Shown here piece after piece: positions 44,517-55,502 of a stretch of 64,000 bases of DNA (the stretch's first letter is position 1; the number at the start of each line of letters is the position of its first letter). The translations under genes were made by a program, and so were the position numbers. Under the pieces are notes generated by a model. That model ran no database searches. It was not told the DNA's origin and saw only the letters and a program-made list of their open reading frames with translations. The stretch covers positions 10,776,597-10,840,596 of the forward strand of contig CM030360.1 in NCBI GenBank assembly GCA_017893485.1. Reading direction: 5' to 3'. The stretch is from Hemerocallis citrina (Eukaryota > Streptophyta > Magnoliopsida > Asparagales > Asphodelaceae).

Positions 44517-44523
44517 CTATAAG
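44517..44523 (+). promoter_or_regulatory. TATA-like box upstream of the antisense ORF
   Basis: CTATAAG in the context CCTCTATAAGACTCATCC, about 180 bp before the open frame and between array A and the antisense ORF. It would drive transcription opposite to the retrotransposon. Confidence 0.45.
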
Positions 44524-44701
44524 ACTCATCCCCCCCTCATTTCTTCACTTCTCCAAATTTTTACTCAGGCGGTGATTTTTACTATCGAGAGCTTCCGGTG
44601 ATCATCGACCTTTTTCCGGTGAATATTCCGACCGCGAATGTCACTTCAAGGTAACTCATACTTAGTTTATTTCAAGTAGAAAATGTCTCTTTCCCTTATT
44701 T

Positions 44702-46770
44702 CTGAGCCCTCCCCCTACTGGCGAAGCGCCGTCTCCGAGTCAGAGACCTCGCATCGATAAGGGCAAGAGAGTTGACGGTCGAGATACCATAGTGGAAGAT
44801 CCGAAACATATGGGGGAGTTCGGCAGACTGCCAGGTGTGTTGACGGGGCTCCATAGGGTTCGAGAGCTTCTGGAGGAGCACGCCGAGCACATAGTCTACG
44901 GCAAGGGGCAGAGCTTCGAGGAGAACGCTGCGAGAAGGACCTCGAAATCAGACGACACAACCTCCATTCTCAACGAGGCAGACTTGGCAGCGATCCGGGA
45001 GTGTTTTCATATCCCGGAGGAATACGAGTTGATGCTGCCGGGTCCCGGGGTGAGGGCCAACTCACCGATGCCAGTAAACATGTATTTCTGGCCGGTTGAC
45101 GCCTTTATCGCTGGGGTGCGGCTTCCTCTCCACCCGTTCGCAGTTCAAGTGCTTAGGTGGTTTGGGGTCAGCCCCATCCAACTAATGCCAATGCGTGGAG
45201 GGTCATCAACGGGTTCGCGCTCCACTGTCAGGCAGTCAAGATAGAGCTGGAGGTGAGGGTGCTCCGGACATTCTATCGGCTTCATCAGCAGCACAAGAAC
45301 GAGTTCAGATATTATTTGGCTCCGAGGCATGGTGCTCGGCTCGTCAGCTACCCCGACTCGATAAAGCACTGGCAAGACAAGTATTTTATAGTTCGGAGTC
45401 GCGAATCGTGGCCCATACCCTCGGACTGGGTGGAAGAGGTGACGAAGAGAGTAAGAGAGTCGCCAGTGCTCCACCCCAACGAAGAGGAGATGATTTGGAT
45501 TCTCCTCGATCGGCCAAAGTTTGATTGGAGGGATCTGACGGAGGACGCGCTCTTCAGGGGAGGGCTCTGTCACGTAGATCCTAGTATGCGGCATTATCCA
45601 TTTTTTTTTTCTAATTTGATTATAACTTGTGTTTTAACCAAAAAAATTTTGTTGCAAAGAGTATGGATTACGATGCGATTATAGCACAGAGAGCGGCCCT
45701 CGGCAGCAAGGCAGCTCAGAAGCACAAGAGGGTCGCCACGAAGGTGACCTCAGCGAAGCCGAAGACCGTCGACGCAGCCGTTCAGGAGGCGAAGGCTTCA
45801 GCAATTTTGACCCCGAGGAGGGTGCCAGCAGCGACCTCGCCATTGACCAGGGCTGGTGAGTTCCCGATAGCCGCTACGCTCGAGATGGAGGCGCCCTCGC
45901 TGACGGTGGACGCCGAGGTGTTCCTCACCGAGGAGCATAAGAAGATTTTCGTTCCGGACTGGCAAGTTCGGAAACTTGATGGCTTCCTCGGTGACTCGAC
46001 ATTGAGTATGCAGGCGGTGAAGCACCTGGTGACATCGAAGGATCGAGCCGCCATGGATGTCGGCAGCGTGGGTGACGATGCCCTCGAGATCGTTCGCTTG
46101 GCCGTATCGGTGAGTATCGATTCCTTTCTTGTAGATAACTTGCATATTTGTTTTTCTAACTTCTTTTCTTTTTGTTCGGCTGCAGATAACCATCCATTTT
46201 GATCATCTTTTGGAGAAGATGACGGAGCTCGAGAAGGACCTCAAGAAGGAGGCCGACCGTGCTCGGGCTGAAAAAGCTCGTCTCGCCAACGAGCTTGATA
46301 AATTGAAGGTCGAGGTTGAGGGGAAGATGACGAGGCTTGAATACCTCGATGGCCTCGTCAGGAAGCTCGAGGGTGATCTACTTCGGCAGAGGGAGGAGTC
46401 AGCCCAGCAGCAGGCCGAGGCGGTGGAAGCTGCCAAGGTTGTAGCGGCGAAGGAGGCCGAAGCTGCGACTATGGAGAAAGCGCAGGGCTTCCTCGCGGCC
46501 AACATGGCTAAGGTGTACGCTCGCGCCATCGAGCAAGTGTCAGAGCGGTACCTCGAAATCGACTGCTCCGGATGGCGACTCTTCCCCGACCACGTCGATG
46601 GCTTCGACGCTGAGTTCAAGGGGGAAGCAGCAGATGATGAAGAGGACGTCGAGGTCGAGAACGTCGGCGAAGCCCAGGGGTCCATAAGGACTCCACTAGC
46701 GATGGTCGTACCTTCGGGAGAATCCGACCCCGCCCAATCCCGTCGCCCTGGGAAAGAGGTCGCCCCCTGA
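44702..46770 (+). pseudogene. antisense ORF of the Tat-like element (putative gypsy-type transposon domain), three exons
   Basis: Exons about 44702-45573, 45660-46109 and 46186-46770 have phase-0 GT-AG introns of 86 and 76 bp. The first exon shows ECFHIPEEYELMLPGP, PMPVNMYFWPVDAFIAGVRL and LHPFAVQVLRWFGVSPIQL, then after a one-base frameshift near 45191 NAWRVINGFALHCQAV and YYLAPRHGARLV. This is the plant family known as putative gypsy-type transposon domain (PF04195-like). Exon 3 is a long coiled coil (LEKMTELEKDLKKEADRAR) with an acidic tail. Such ORFs lie antisense in Retand/Grande-type elements; their function is unknown. The start codon is unclear: ATG 44638 followed by GTAACT does not join in phase to any acceptor I find. 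Confidence 0.75.
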
Positions 46771-47106
46771 CTTCTTCTGCTTTCTCTCTTTTCTCCTTTT
46801 TTTGTCTTTTGTACTTTTGAATGTATCACCTAATTGCGGACTGGCCACCGCATTTTTTTGTGATGAATGAAAATCCATCTTTTTGAGTTTGACTATGTGT
46901 GAATCTTTGGAAATGCGTTTACGAAAATTTTCTTGAAATTTGGCTAAGTGTTCACATCGCCCTGCCTAACGCTTCGGCTACGTGTTCACAAATTTTTTTT
47001 TTAAATTCTGCTGTGTACACGTCGCCTTGTTCAGGCATCGGCTTTGTGCTAACCAAATTTGCCAACCTTTGCTAAGTGTTTTCGTCATTTCCCTTGGAAT
47101 TTTCAG
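46771..47106. other. spacer between the antisense ORFs
   Basis: Three loose repeats of a GCTAAGTGTTCACRTCGCC-like word (about 46940-47080) alternate with TTTTTT runs. No coding signal. It ends at a TTTTCAG acceptor-like site at 47100-47106. Confidence 0.4.
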
Positions 47107-48026
47107 CTCGTTGAGGTGACACAGCTTGTCGAACCAACTCATGCGGAGGAGGAGTTACGTTCCGAGGTTGGCCTAGGGGCAACGAAGTTGTGTCTCACTA
47201 GGTGCCGAGAGTACCTTTATGAGGTCTAATTAGGGCTGCGTAGAGCCGAAAGTGAACGAAATCATCTGCAACTGATCGTAAGCCGTCGAGACATCGAGAT
47301 TCGAAGGCTAGAAGGGAGGCTTGCTGAGATGACCCCCGTAGGCGATGATGATGGTTCATCAACAGCCTTACTCTCGGTCTAAGGCTTAAGTGTCTTCGCC
47401 ACTCCTTGTCGAAGATGACAACGGAGAGGGATGAACTATTAGCTAAAATCCACCACTTGCAGATAGTAGAAGAAGAGCTTTTGGCGGAGGAAGAAGAATT
47501 AACAGCGGCGGTGGGCAAGTTGATGACCGAGCGCGACAAGTTGACGGCGGAGGTCGACGAGTTAAAGAGGGTTACGGTCGACAAGAGTATCAAGGTTACT
47601 CAGCTCCGCCAAATTATTTCCAACAGCTCTGGTGCTGCGGGCTCTGCTATGGCCCCTCGCTTCAAGATAGCCATGAAGAACGACTCTCTGAAGCAACGAA
47701 TAGTTGAGCTAGAGGTGGAGGTTGCTCGCCTCAAGCCCCATTCGGGACCGATCAACGTCAGAAGCACTTCGTGTACCCATGAAGAGAGCGAGCGAGGGAT
47801 TTCGTTTTACGAGCTTGCGACTCGTTCGCCTGTTGCTCGGCAAAGTCTAGGTGATGCCCAAAGTGGGGTGGCTGTCTCGTCGAGCGGAGCGTCCGTTGGT
47901 GCGACTGTCAGAAGTAGCGCAGAAGACACATCTCAGTTCGCCGGTCTAGGGACGAGCTCCGAGGTTAGGCACCGCCGTCCCCGGGTGTCTTTAAAGCGGA
48001 ACATCCCTGTGCCTAGGAGGCATTGA
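47107..48026 (+). pseudogene. second antisense coiled-coil ORF
   Basis: The frame from 47107 (VEVTQLVEPTHAEEELRSEV, RRAESERNHLQLIVSRRDI) is interrupted by a TAA near 47227 that one C-to-T change would create. It runs to about 47371, ending in SSTA. A further frame 47406-48026 gives a strong coiled coil (MTTERDELLAKIHHLQIVEE, KLMTERDKLTAEVDELKRV) and a Ser/Arg-rich tail (PRVSLKRNIPVPRR). The two parts may be exons of one gene; the junction was not resolved. I know no named domain for it. Confidence 0.5.
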
Positions 48027-48261
48027 AATAGTCTTTTGTTTTCCAAGTTTTGAATCTTGTCTAAGGACGAGGAGTCGGTCTTGTAATTTTGGCATTTTAA
48101 CCCTTGTAACTTCGTTGTAAAGAAAAGTACAAGTCTTGTAATTTGGTTTGTTCCCCAAACTTTATAGAAGCGAAGCTTGTTTCTTCTTTTGGACTTGTGT
48201 GTTTTGTTAGTCATCTATGGTTGTAGGAGCACTTCTGAAGGGCGGGCTACTTCTTACTCGC

Positions 48262-48512
48262 TTATGAGAGCGCTCAACATGGTGTGCCGAAGTCCAAAGT
48301 GAGAGTTTTTTCTCACGTTTGGGCGTCGGTGCCAAAAGCGCTCGGCAAGGTGTGTCGAAGTCCAAAATGAGAGTTTTTTCTCACGTTTGGGCGTCGGTGC
48401 CAAGAGCGCTCGGCAAGGTGTGCCGAAGTTCAAAGCGAGAGTTTTTTCTCACGTTTGGGCGTCAGTGCCAAGAGCGCTCGGCAAGGTGTGTCGAAGACCC
48501 AAAGTCAGTGTT
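48262..48512. repeat. tandem array B: four copies of the ~67-bp unit
   Basis: The same unit as array A (GAGAGTTTTTTCTCACGTTTG, GGCGTCGGTGCCAA, GCGCTCGGCAAGGTGTG) recurs about four times after the second antisense ORF. Arrays A and B thus flank the antisense ORF block, in the same orientation. Confidence 0.92.
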
Positions 48513-48599
48513 CCAACTTCAACTTTAAACGAATCATAAGAACCAAAGGTTAACTCCTCCAAGTACTCTTCTAACATGTCTAGTATAGTGGTAGAAACT

Positions 48600-49115
48600 T
48601 TCAGTTGTCCAGCCAAGTGATTTGAATTCCGAACACGTCGTTCGAGTAAGTTTCAATGGTTGTGGGAGCAGTTCCGAATGGTGAACCACTTCTTGCTCGC
48701 TTAAAAGCGAGCCTGTGAAGCAAAATCGAGCCAAGTTTTGGACTCCGATCGCGTCGTTTGAGTAAGTTTCAACGGTTGTGGGAGCAGTTCCGAATGACGA
48801 ACCACTTCTAGCTCGCTTAGGAGCGAACTTGCGAAGCGGAATCGAGCCAAGTTTTGGACTCTGAACGCGTCATCTGAGTAAGTTTCAACGGTTGTGGGGG
48901 CAGTTCCGAATGGCGAACCACTTCTAGCTTGCTTAAGAGCGAGCTTGCGAAGCAGAATCGAGCCAAGTTTTGGACTCCGATCGCGTCGTTTGAGTAAGTT
49001 TCAACGGTTGTGGGAGCAATTCTGAATGGTGAACCACTTTTAGCTCGCTTAAGAGCGAGTTTGCAAAGCGGAGTCGAGCCAAGTTTTGGACTCCGAATGC
49101 GTCGTTTGAGTAAGA
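48600..49115. repeat. tandem array C: about 4.5 copies of a ~116-bp unit
   Basis: GCCAAGTTTTGGACTC occurs at 48731, 48847, 48962 and 49078, giving 115-116 bp periods. Other shared words are GAGTAAGTTTCAACGGTTG, GGGAGCAGTTCCGAATGG, CCACTTCTAGCTCGCTTA and GAGCGAGCTTGCGAAGC. It is unrelated to the 67-bp unit. Reading frames over it are artefacts. Confidence 0.92.
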
Positions 49116-49305
49116 GCAATTAAATGCCTTAAACAGACAGATAAAATAATCACAAGAGAATTATCAGGGGAAAGAAGTTCTTTATTGATAACTGCTAATC
49201 GGCTGCTTCTAAGTTGCAAGCCGTTATTACAATGGGAAAATAAAGAAGCAAGTAAAAAACAAAAGATAGGAATGGCTCGACATTTGATAGTACTCGGAGA
49301 GGCGT

Positions 49306-51600
49306 TTAAACACCCTCTTGGTACTTTAGTAAATGGTCGGCATTCCAAGTTCTTGGTATCTCTCTGCCTTCGAGGTCTTCGAGACGATATGCTCCTGGCC
49401 GGACTACCTTGGAAACCTTGTACGGTCCTTCCCAATTCGGAGCTAGCTTACTCTTTTAGCTGGGGAACGAGATAGCTAGCTTTCTGAGGACTAAGTCCCC
49501 TTTCTTGAGATCTGTGGGATGGACTCTTTTGTTGTAGGCCTGCTCGATTCTTCTCCGATAATTTTGTTGGCGAATTGAAGCTCTTTCACGGAGCTCATCA
49601 ATCAGATCTAAGTTCGCCCGGAGCTCTCTAGCGTTCTGTTCTTCATCGTAGGCGATGAGACGAGGGGATGGCAAACCAACTTCTAAGGGGATTACAGCCT
49701 CGGACCCATAGGTGAGATTAAAGGGTGACTCTCCTGCGGGGGTCCTTTTCGTAGTGCGGTAGTTTCACAATACGTTAGGAAGTTGTTCTGCGCATAAGCC
49801 TTTGGCCGACTTATCTAATCTCTTCTTGATGCCGGAGAGGATCTGCCTGTTGGCATTCTCTACTTGGCCATTTGACTGAGGATGGGAGACGGAGGAGAAG
49901 CATTGCTGAATGCCAAGGTCTTCACATAAAGATCGGAATGCTGCCCCTGTAAACTGTGTTTCATTATCTGTTATCAGGACTCGAGGTTCGCCGAACCTAC
50001 AGATGACATTTTTCCAGAAGAACTGCCGCACTTTGTTCTCAGTAATAATGGCCAATGGTTCGGCCTCGATCCACTTAGAGAAATAGTCGATTGGCACGAC
50101 TAAGAACTTGAGTTGGCCTGGAGCTGGTGGGAACGGGCCTAGCAAGTCCATCCCCCACATTGCGAAGGAAATTAGACTCGAGAGAGATGTGAGTTGTGCT
50201 TGGGGTAGTCGGCGGATGTTGGAGAACTGTTGATAAGGGCTGCATTGCCGGACATGTTGCTCGGCATCTCGAAGTAGGGTGGGCCAAAAATACCCGTAGT
50301 TCAAGACTTTCCTGGAGAGGGACCTCGACCATGAATGGGCTCTGCCTATACCTTCGTGGAGTTCTTGCAAGGCATACAAGGCTTCTTCCGGGAAGAGGCA
50401 TCTCAAGTAGGGTCTGTCATATACTTGGGTATAGGAGCGTTTGTACAAGACTCCTTCAATAAGGGTGTACCGCTCCGCTCTCGTTCGGATTCGACGGGCT
50501 TCTTTAGGATCTTCGGGAAGGATCCCATCCCTGAGGAACACTATCAAAGGCTTCATCCAGTTGTCCCGGAGTTGGACGGGCAGTGACTCCATCGAGTCGG
50601 GGACTTCCTCTTCTATGCTTAGCCTTAAAAGTACTTCGATTAGGACGGTCAGCTCGAGATCTTGGAGGGAGGAGGAGGCCAGTTTTGATAGGGCATGTGC
50701 TTGGGAGTTCTCTTCTCTAGGGATCCGCTGGATTTGTGCCACTTCAAATGAATTCATGAGACTTTGGACCTTGGCTAGGTACTTAGCCATTCGGTCGTCC
50801 CGTGCCTCGTACTCTCCCAAGACTTGATTTACAACCAGCTGCGAGTCATTGAATATTTGGATACGTTGCGCTCCTGCTTTGCGAGCCATACCCAGGCCTG
50901 CTATTAGGGCCTCATACTCATCTTCGTTGTTGGAGGCTTTAAAGTTGATGCGGAGGGAGTATTGGAGAACGAAGTCATCTGGGCCTGCCAGAATGACTCC
51001 GGCTCCGCTCCCTTCGGCGCAAGAAGACCCGTCTACATATACTGTCCACATGGGCGGTCCATTTGCGACTTGACTCACTTCTGGGATGGTGCTTTCTACT
51101 ATAAATTCGGTGAGGGCTTGAGCCTTGATAGCAGTTCGAGGCTGATATGATATGTCATGTTGACTTAGCTTGATCGACCACTTCATTAGGCGCCCGGAGG
51201 TCTCAGGCTTGTGCAGGACTTGTTTGAGCGGCTGCGGTATGAATGACCACCGAGTGGGATTGAATATAGGGGCAGAGCTTCCTGGCTGCCATTACCAAGG
51301 CGTAGGCTATCTTCTCCAACCTCGGATAGCGGAGCTCGGCATCTCGAAGTACCTTGCTCACATAATAGATAGGCTTCTGAGCCTTGTCTTCTTCCCTCAC
51401 TAGGACAGCACTGAGGGTTTGCTCGGAGGCAGCGAGGTAGAGGTAGAGTGTTTTCCCGGGAACAGGCTTGCTGAGGAGTGGGGGGTTGACCAGGTAGGCT
51501 TTCAGTTGGTCGAACGATTCTTGCTGCTGTTGGCCCCACTCGACGCCCTAAGCTCCCCTGAGGGCTTTGAAGAAAGGAAGACACATCTCCCCTGACTTAG
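49306..51600 (-). pseudogene. Tat-like pol: RNase H, second RNase H, integrase
   Basis: 51203-51400 gives the first RNase H (KPIYYVSKVLRDAELRYP, LEKIAYALVMAARKL). The 473-residue frame 49765-51186 has the second, archaeal-type RNase H (WTVYVDGSSCAEGSGAGV, NEDEYEALIAGL, IFNDSQLVVNQV), then an HHCC-like finger with a Tyr in the first CxxC, and the integrase core (MDLLGPFPPAPG, LITDNETQFTG, HPQSNGQVENANRQI). The C-terminal integrase part at 49306-49674 (LPSPRLIAYDEEQN, KGDLVLRK, RTWNADHLLKYQ) ends at TAA 49306. A TGA after LPNVL is one G-to-A change from Trp. Confidence 0.9.
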
Positions 51601-51612
51601 ACAAGAAGCGCC

Positions 51613-52240
51613 CTATGGCTGCGAGGCGTCCTGTAAGCTTTTTTCTTTCACACTTGTAGGAGGAGCCATGTCCAGTATGGCTTTGATCTTCTCGGGGTTG
51701 GCTTCGATCCCCCTCTGACTGACCATGAAGCCCAGGAACTTACCAGACAAGACTTCGAATGCACACTTGTTCGGGTTTAGTCTCATATTATGCTTCCTCA
51801 ACACGTTGAAGGCTTCTTGTAGGTCGGCGACATGGTCGGACCCATGGATACTATTGACTAGCATATCATCAACGTACACTTCCATGTTTCGGCCAATCTG
51901 ATTCTGAAAGACTTTATTGACGAGGCGCTGGTAGGTGGCACCGGCATTTTTGAGCCCGAAGGGCATCACTCAGTAGCTATAAAGGCCTTGATCTGTGACG
52001 AAGGACGTCTTCGGGATATCCGGGGGGAACATTCTGATTTGGTTGTACCCAGAGAAGGCATCCATGAAGCTTAACAGCTCATGGTCCGAAGTAGCATCGA
52101 TTAAGGTATCAATGCTCGGGAGAGGAAAGGGATCCTTAAGGCATGTCGTGTTCAAATCCGTGAAGTCAATGCAAATCCTCCAACTTCCATTAGCCTTCTT
52201 GACCATAACAACATTAGAGAGCCACTCGTCTTCCTAATGC
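51613..52240 (-). pseudogene. Tat-like reverse transcriptase
   Basis: 52206 downward: VKKANGSWRICIDFTDLN, LPSIDTLIDATSDHELLSFM, DAFSGYNQI; then after TGA at 51970, MPFGLKNAGATYQRLVNKVF, the catalytic EVYVDDMLVNS and FLGFMVSQRGIEANPEKI. The TGA replaces an Arg of the YCYRVMPFGL motif, a CpG C-to-T change. A frameshift near 52230 separates it from protease. The remainder to 51600 continues in a shifted frame. Confidence 0.9.
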
Positions 52241-53245
52241 AGAGGACTATGTCGGAACAGAGGGCAGAGGGGAGGGTCTTGCTGATGAAGAATTTGCGGT
52301 TTGGATCTTGCTCTGAAAAGAGCACTTCCTCCAGCTCGTCTACTGGTTCTGACATAGGCTGGGTGTTCCCCTGGGGAATCTCAAGAGTCTCGAGGGAAAG
52401 GACAGGTCCCCTAGTAGAGGTCATGTAACACTTGCGGGCCATCTCCTGACTACCCCTTACTTCCCCTACACCTGCCTTGGTGGGGAACTTCATTTTAAGA
52501 TGATAAGCCGACAGGACGGCCTCTAAAGCAGCTAGGCCGGGTCGACTTAGAATCACATTGTAAGCAACTGGAATGTCGACGACCATGAAATCCATTGGCT
52601 CAGTCCGGATAGTAGGAGTTTTGCCAGCGGTTATGTCGAGGGTTATCACCCGTTCGATAGTCACTGGTACTCCCGTGAACCCATGGAGCGTATAGCCGGC
52701 GGGCTTGAGCCTGTCCCGCGATAACTTGAGTCCTCGGAAGGCCACCAGGAAGAGAATGTTGACAGAACTGCCATTATCCACCAGAATCCTCTCCACTTTG
52801 AAGTTAGCCATGTGGAGGTTAATTACCAGTGCATCACAGTGGGGTGTTCGGACACCCTCTAGATCTTCATCCGAGAAAGTAACCGGGACTCCGAGACCTT
52901 TGGGAGGGGGTATGCTGTGCACCGAATTGACTTTCCGGATGAAAGCCTTTCGAGAAGAGTTGGAGGTTCCCCTTATTGGGCCTCCATAGATGAGGTGCAA
53001 GATGCATTCTTCTTCAAACTCCGGAGTCTCATCGCGCCTCTCGGGACGCTTGTTAGCCCCCCTGGGGGGCGAAGGAAGATCGATTCGGTCCTTTCTCACA
53101 AACTTGGACAGCTGCCCTCTCTGAATGAGGGCTTCAATTTCATTCTTCAGAGCCCGACAGTCATTGGTGTTGTGGCCGTGGTCTCGATGATATCGGCACC
53201 ACTTCTCCTTATCCCTCTTCTTCCGGGGGTATTCATCTTCGGGAC
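52240..53245 (-). pseudogene. Tat-like gag end and protease
   Basis: 53245-53110 in one frame gives KWCRYHRDHGHNTNDCRALK, the single zinc-binding motif of Tat gag. The 315-residue frame from 53099 contains LILVDNGSSVNIL-like protease (ERILVDNGSSVNILFL, with D-N-G-S at the active site) and IPVAYNVILSRPGLAAL. A frameshift at about 53220-53245 separates gag from this part. Confidence 0.87.
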
Positions 53246-54865
53246 AGGAGGTAGGGCTCCCTCTTTCTCAACCTCCATGAGAATAGTTGAAACATTAGTG
53301 TTGAGAGGGGTAAACTTTTCAAATCTTGGAGGCGGGCAGTGCTGACCCCCGTTGTCCTTCTGGAGCTTCTTAGCTCCCTCATCTTCGGCTGCCTTTCTTT
53401 TGCTTTCTGAGGAATACCCCTCAAATGTGGGGCGATGTTCAGCTTCCTCAGCCTGGATGTACTTCTCACTTCTGAGAAGAAGGTCAGAGAAGTCTCGCGG
53501 AGGCTTTTTGGCTAGGGAGGACCGGAGGCTCAGATTAAGGACATTAGACTGGAAGGCAACTGCAGCGATCGACTGGTCGAGGGAGGCAATGGACCTAGCT
53601 TCCGCAGTAAACCGCTTGACATAATCTCTTAGTTTCTCACCCTTCTTCTGATTGAGGAAGAGTAGTGAAATACTAGTCTTCTCGGTTCGGCGGCTACTCA
53701 CGAAGTGGCTGATGAAGAGGGTCTTAAATTGTTCAAAGAAGAAGATGGAGGATGGGGCGAGGCGGGAGTACCATTCTCGAGCCGGACCCTTGAGAGTGGC
53801 TAGGAAGGTCTTGCACAGCAGAGCGTCGGAAGCCTGGTGAATCATCATGAGAGTTTTGAAACTCTCGATGTGATCCACGGGGTCGGACTCCCTCGTATAT
53901 GTCTCGAACTGCGGGGGCCTAAAGTTTGCTGGAACGGGTGCCTCCATGATGGTTCGAGAAAACGGGGGTCTGCTCGGACGGAGGGTCCTTCCTCTCAGTT
54001 CTTCTTCTCTATCCAGTTGGCCAAGGCACCTCTCCATCTCGTGGAGACGGTAGTAGACCGCATCATCCCTTCGAAGGTACCCCGGTAAGCCTCTGGACTC
54101 ATCTTCGTACGAAGGGGAGCGTGGAGTTCGGCGATGGTAGCTAGGGGAATGATGAGGACTAGGGATGTGATGGCGGTGGCTCAGAGCTTGAGGAGGAGTT
54201 AGGGACCGATGGCGAGGGCTCTGGACCGGAGGAGGAGTAGGGACCCTTTGAGTATTGTTGTTGTTTGGTGGGAGATTGAGGGCCTGCAGGATTGTAGCCT
54301 AGAACTATTGGAATTCGGCTCGGGTGATAGGTCCGTTCTTGTCCCTTTGGGGCTGCCGACCAGCGAGAGAATGATGCCTTCTTCGACGGTATTCAGGGGA
54401 CTCCCTCCGTCTCCTATGAAGAGGTGACCTCCTGTGATCGCGGCGACGAGGAGATCGCTCATTTGGATGTTCTGAGCGGGAGGCTCCCTCACGAGCCCGC
54501 CTTTCATCCAAACGGCAGCGAAGGTCCTCTTCTTTCTGCCGGTTGATGAGGATATTACGGAGGTCTTTGGAAGGCCGAGGGTTGTGAGATGCCATTGAGT
54601 CGGTTGATGGGTTATGTACGAAGACGTGGTCCTGATGAAGAGGTTGCTTCTGAGGAAAAGGACAAGAGGTCCCAATACCGTGGTTCTGGGGCCCTACTGG
54701 AGCTAGCTGGTGCTGAGGGTTCTGAAGAAGAGGTTGTTCCTGCTGCAGGAGCTGATCAGGTTGAGGAGGGAGTTGTCCCTGCTGCTGGACAGTTTGGAGG
54801 GGAGCCTCTTGTTGGGGAGTGGGTCCATGGTTGGACCCTCTGGATCTCAGTTTTCTTGGAGGCAT
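53147..54865 (-). pseudogene. Tat-like gag
   Basis: A single frame runs from ATG 54865 to about 53230: a Gln/Pro-rich start (MPPRKLRSRG), an Arg/His-rich middle, then the gag domain (FETYTRESDPVDHIESFKTL, FLATLKGPAREWYSRL, LRDYVKRFTAEARSI). Two close TAG codons near 54297-54305 interrupt it, both one C-to-T change from CAG. The ATG at 54037 simply reopens the same frame. It makes the particle core in live elements. Confidence 0.85.
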
Positions 54866-54916
54866 GGCTGGAGATGATCTTAACCGATGGAAGATGATGG
54901 ATTGCTATTCGTTTTT

Positions 54917-54933
54917 CCCACAGACGGCGCCAA
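54917..54933 (-). promoter_or_regulatory. primer-binding site (TTGGCGCCGTCTGTGGG)
   Basis: It lies two bases inside the 5' LTR end. TGGCGCCGTCTG-type sites are typical of Tat/Athila elements and differ from the Met-tRNA site used by the other elements in this window. I cannot assign the tRNA with certainty. Confidence 0.8.
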
Positions 54934-54935
54934 TC

Positions 54936-55502
54936 TGTTGTCGCTGAAATCGGTGTGGGGGTAAACAGATAGATTTGTGGATTCTTGGGATGTTGAATAG
55001 TCAAACCTGAAGCCTTTCCACCGGAGTTTGACTCTGATCTCCCGCCATAGACCTGTAAAAAGTGCGAAACACCAGGGTTGATCCCGGCGACGCACCCTTC
55101 GATGCTCAAGTCAGTAATCAGAAAGATTATGAATGAGCTTTGATTGGCAAAAGATTTATTACCTGTTAACAGTGGGGGATGGGGGATATTTATAGCCGTC
55201 TTAGGGACTAGTTTCGGGATAAGATCAAATCCCTACTTCCCAGTGAAAGGATAGAAGGAATCAGGGTCGTTGATTAAGTAAAATCATAAACCCTAATTCT
55301 ATCCAGCTGGACTGGGTTTCTTGCGGGTTGGAACCTGCACCCAGTTGAGATGGATCCGTTCGTGGGTTATTGGGCCTTTGGAAAAAGGACCCAGTACCCA
55401 TTTCAAACCCGTTTGTAGGTGAAATTACCATTTTACTCCTGATCTTTGAGATTCGTGCCTGATTTGGACAGTTCCGATTAAACCCATTTTTTAGCCATAT
55501 CA
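54936..55502 (-). repeat. 5' LTR of the Tat-like element (567 bp)
   Basis: Plus-strand ends TGTTGTCGCTG and AGCCATATCA, matched to 42055-42620. A minus-strand TATAAATA (plus TATTTATA, 55187-55194) fits the promoter. Confidence 0.9.

Noticed and set aside
43330..44529. Many overlapping reading frames of 80-155 residues on both strands
   Set aside because: They are produced by the 67-bp tandem array, which is open in several frames because its period is not a multiple of 3. They contain only the translated repeat unit.
43290..49115. Regular repeats that could be taken for a CRISPR-like array
   Set aside because: Units are contiguous with no unique spacers, the host is a plant, and the arrays lie in a Tat-type retrotransposon.
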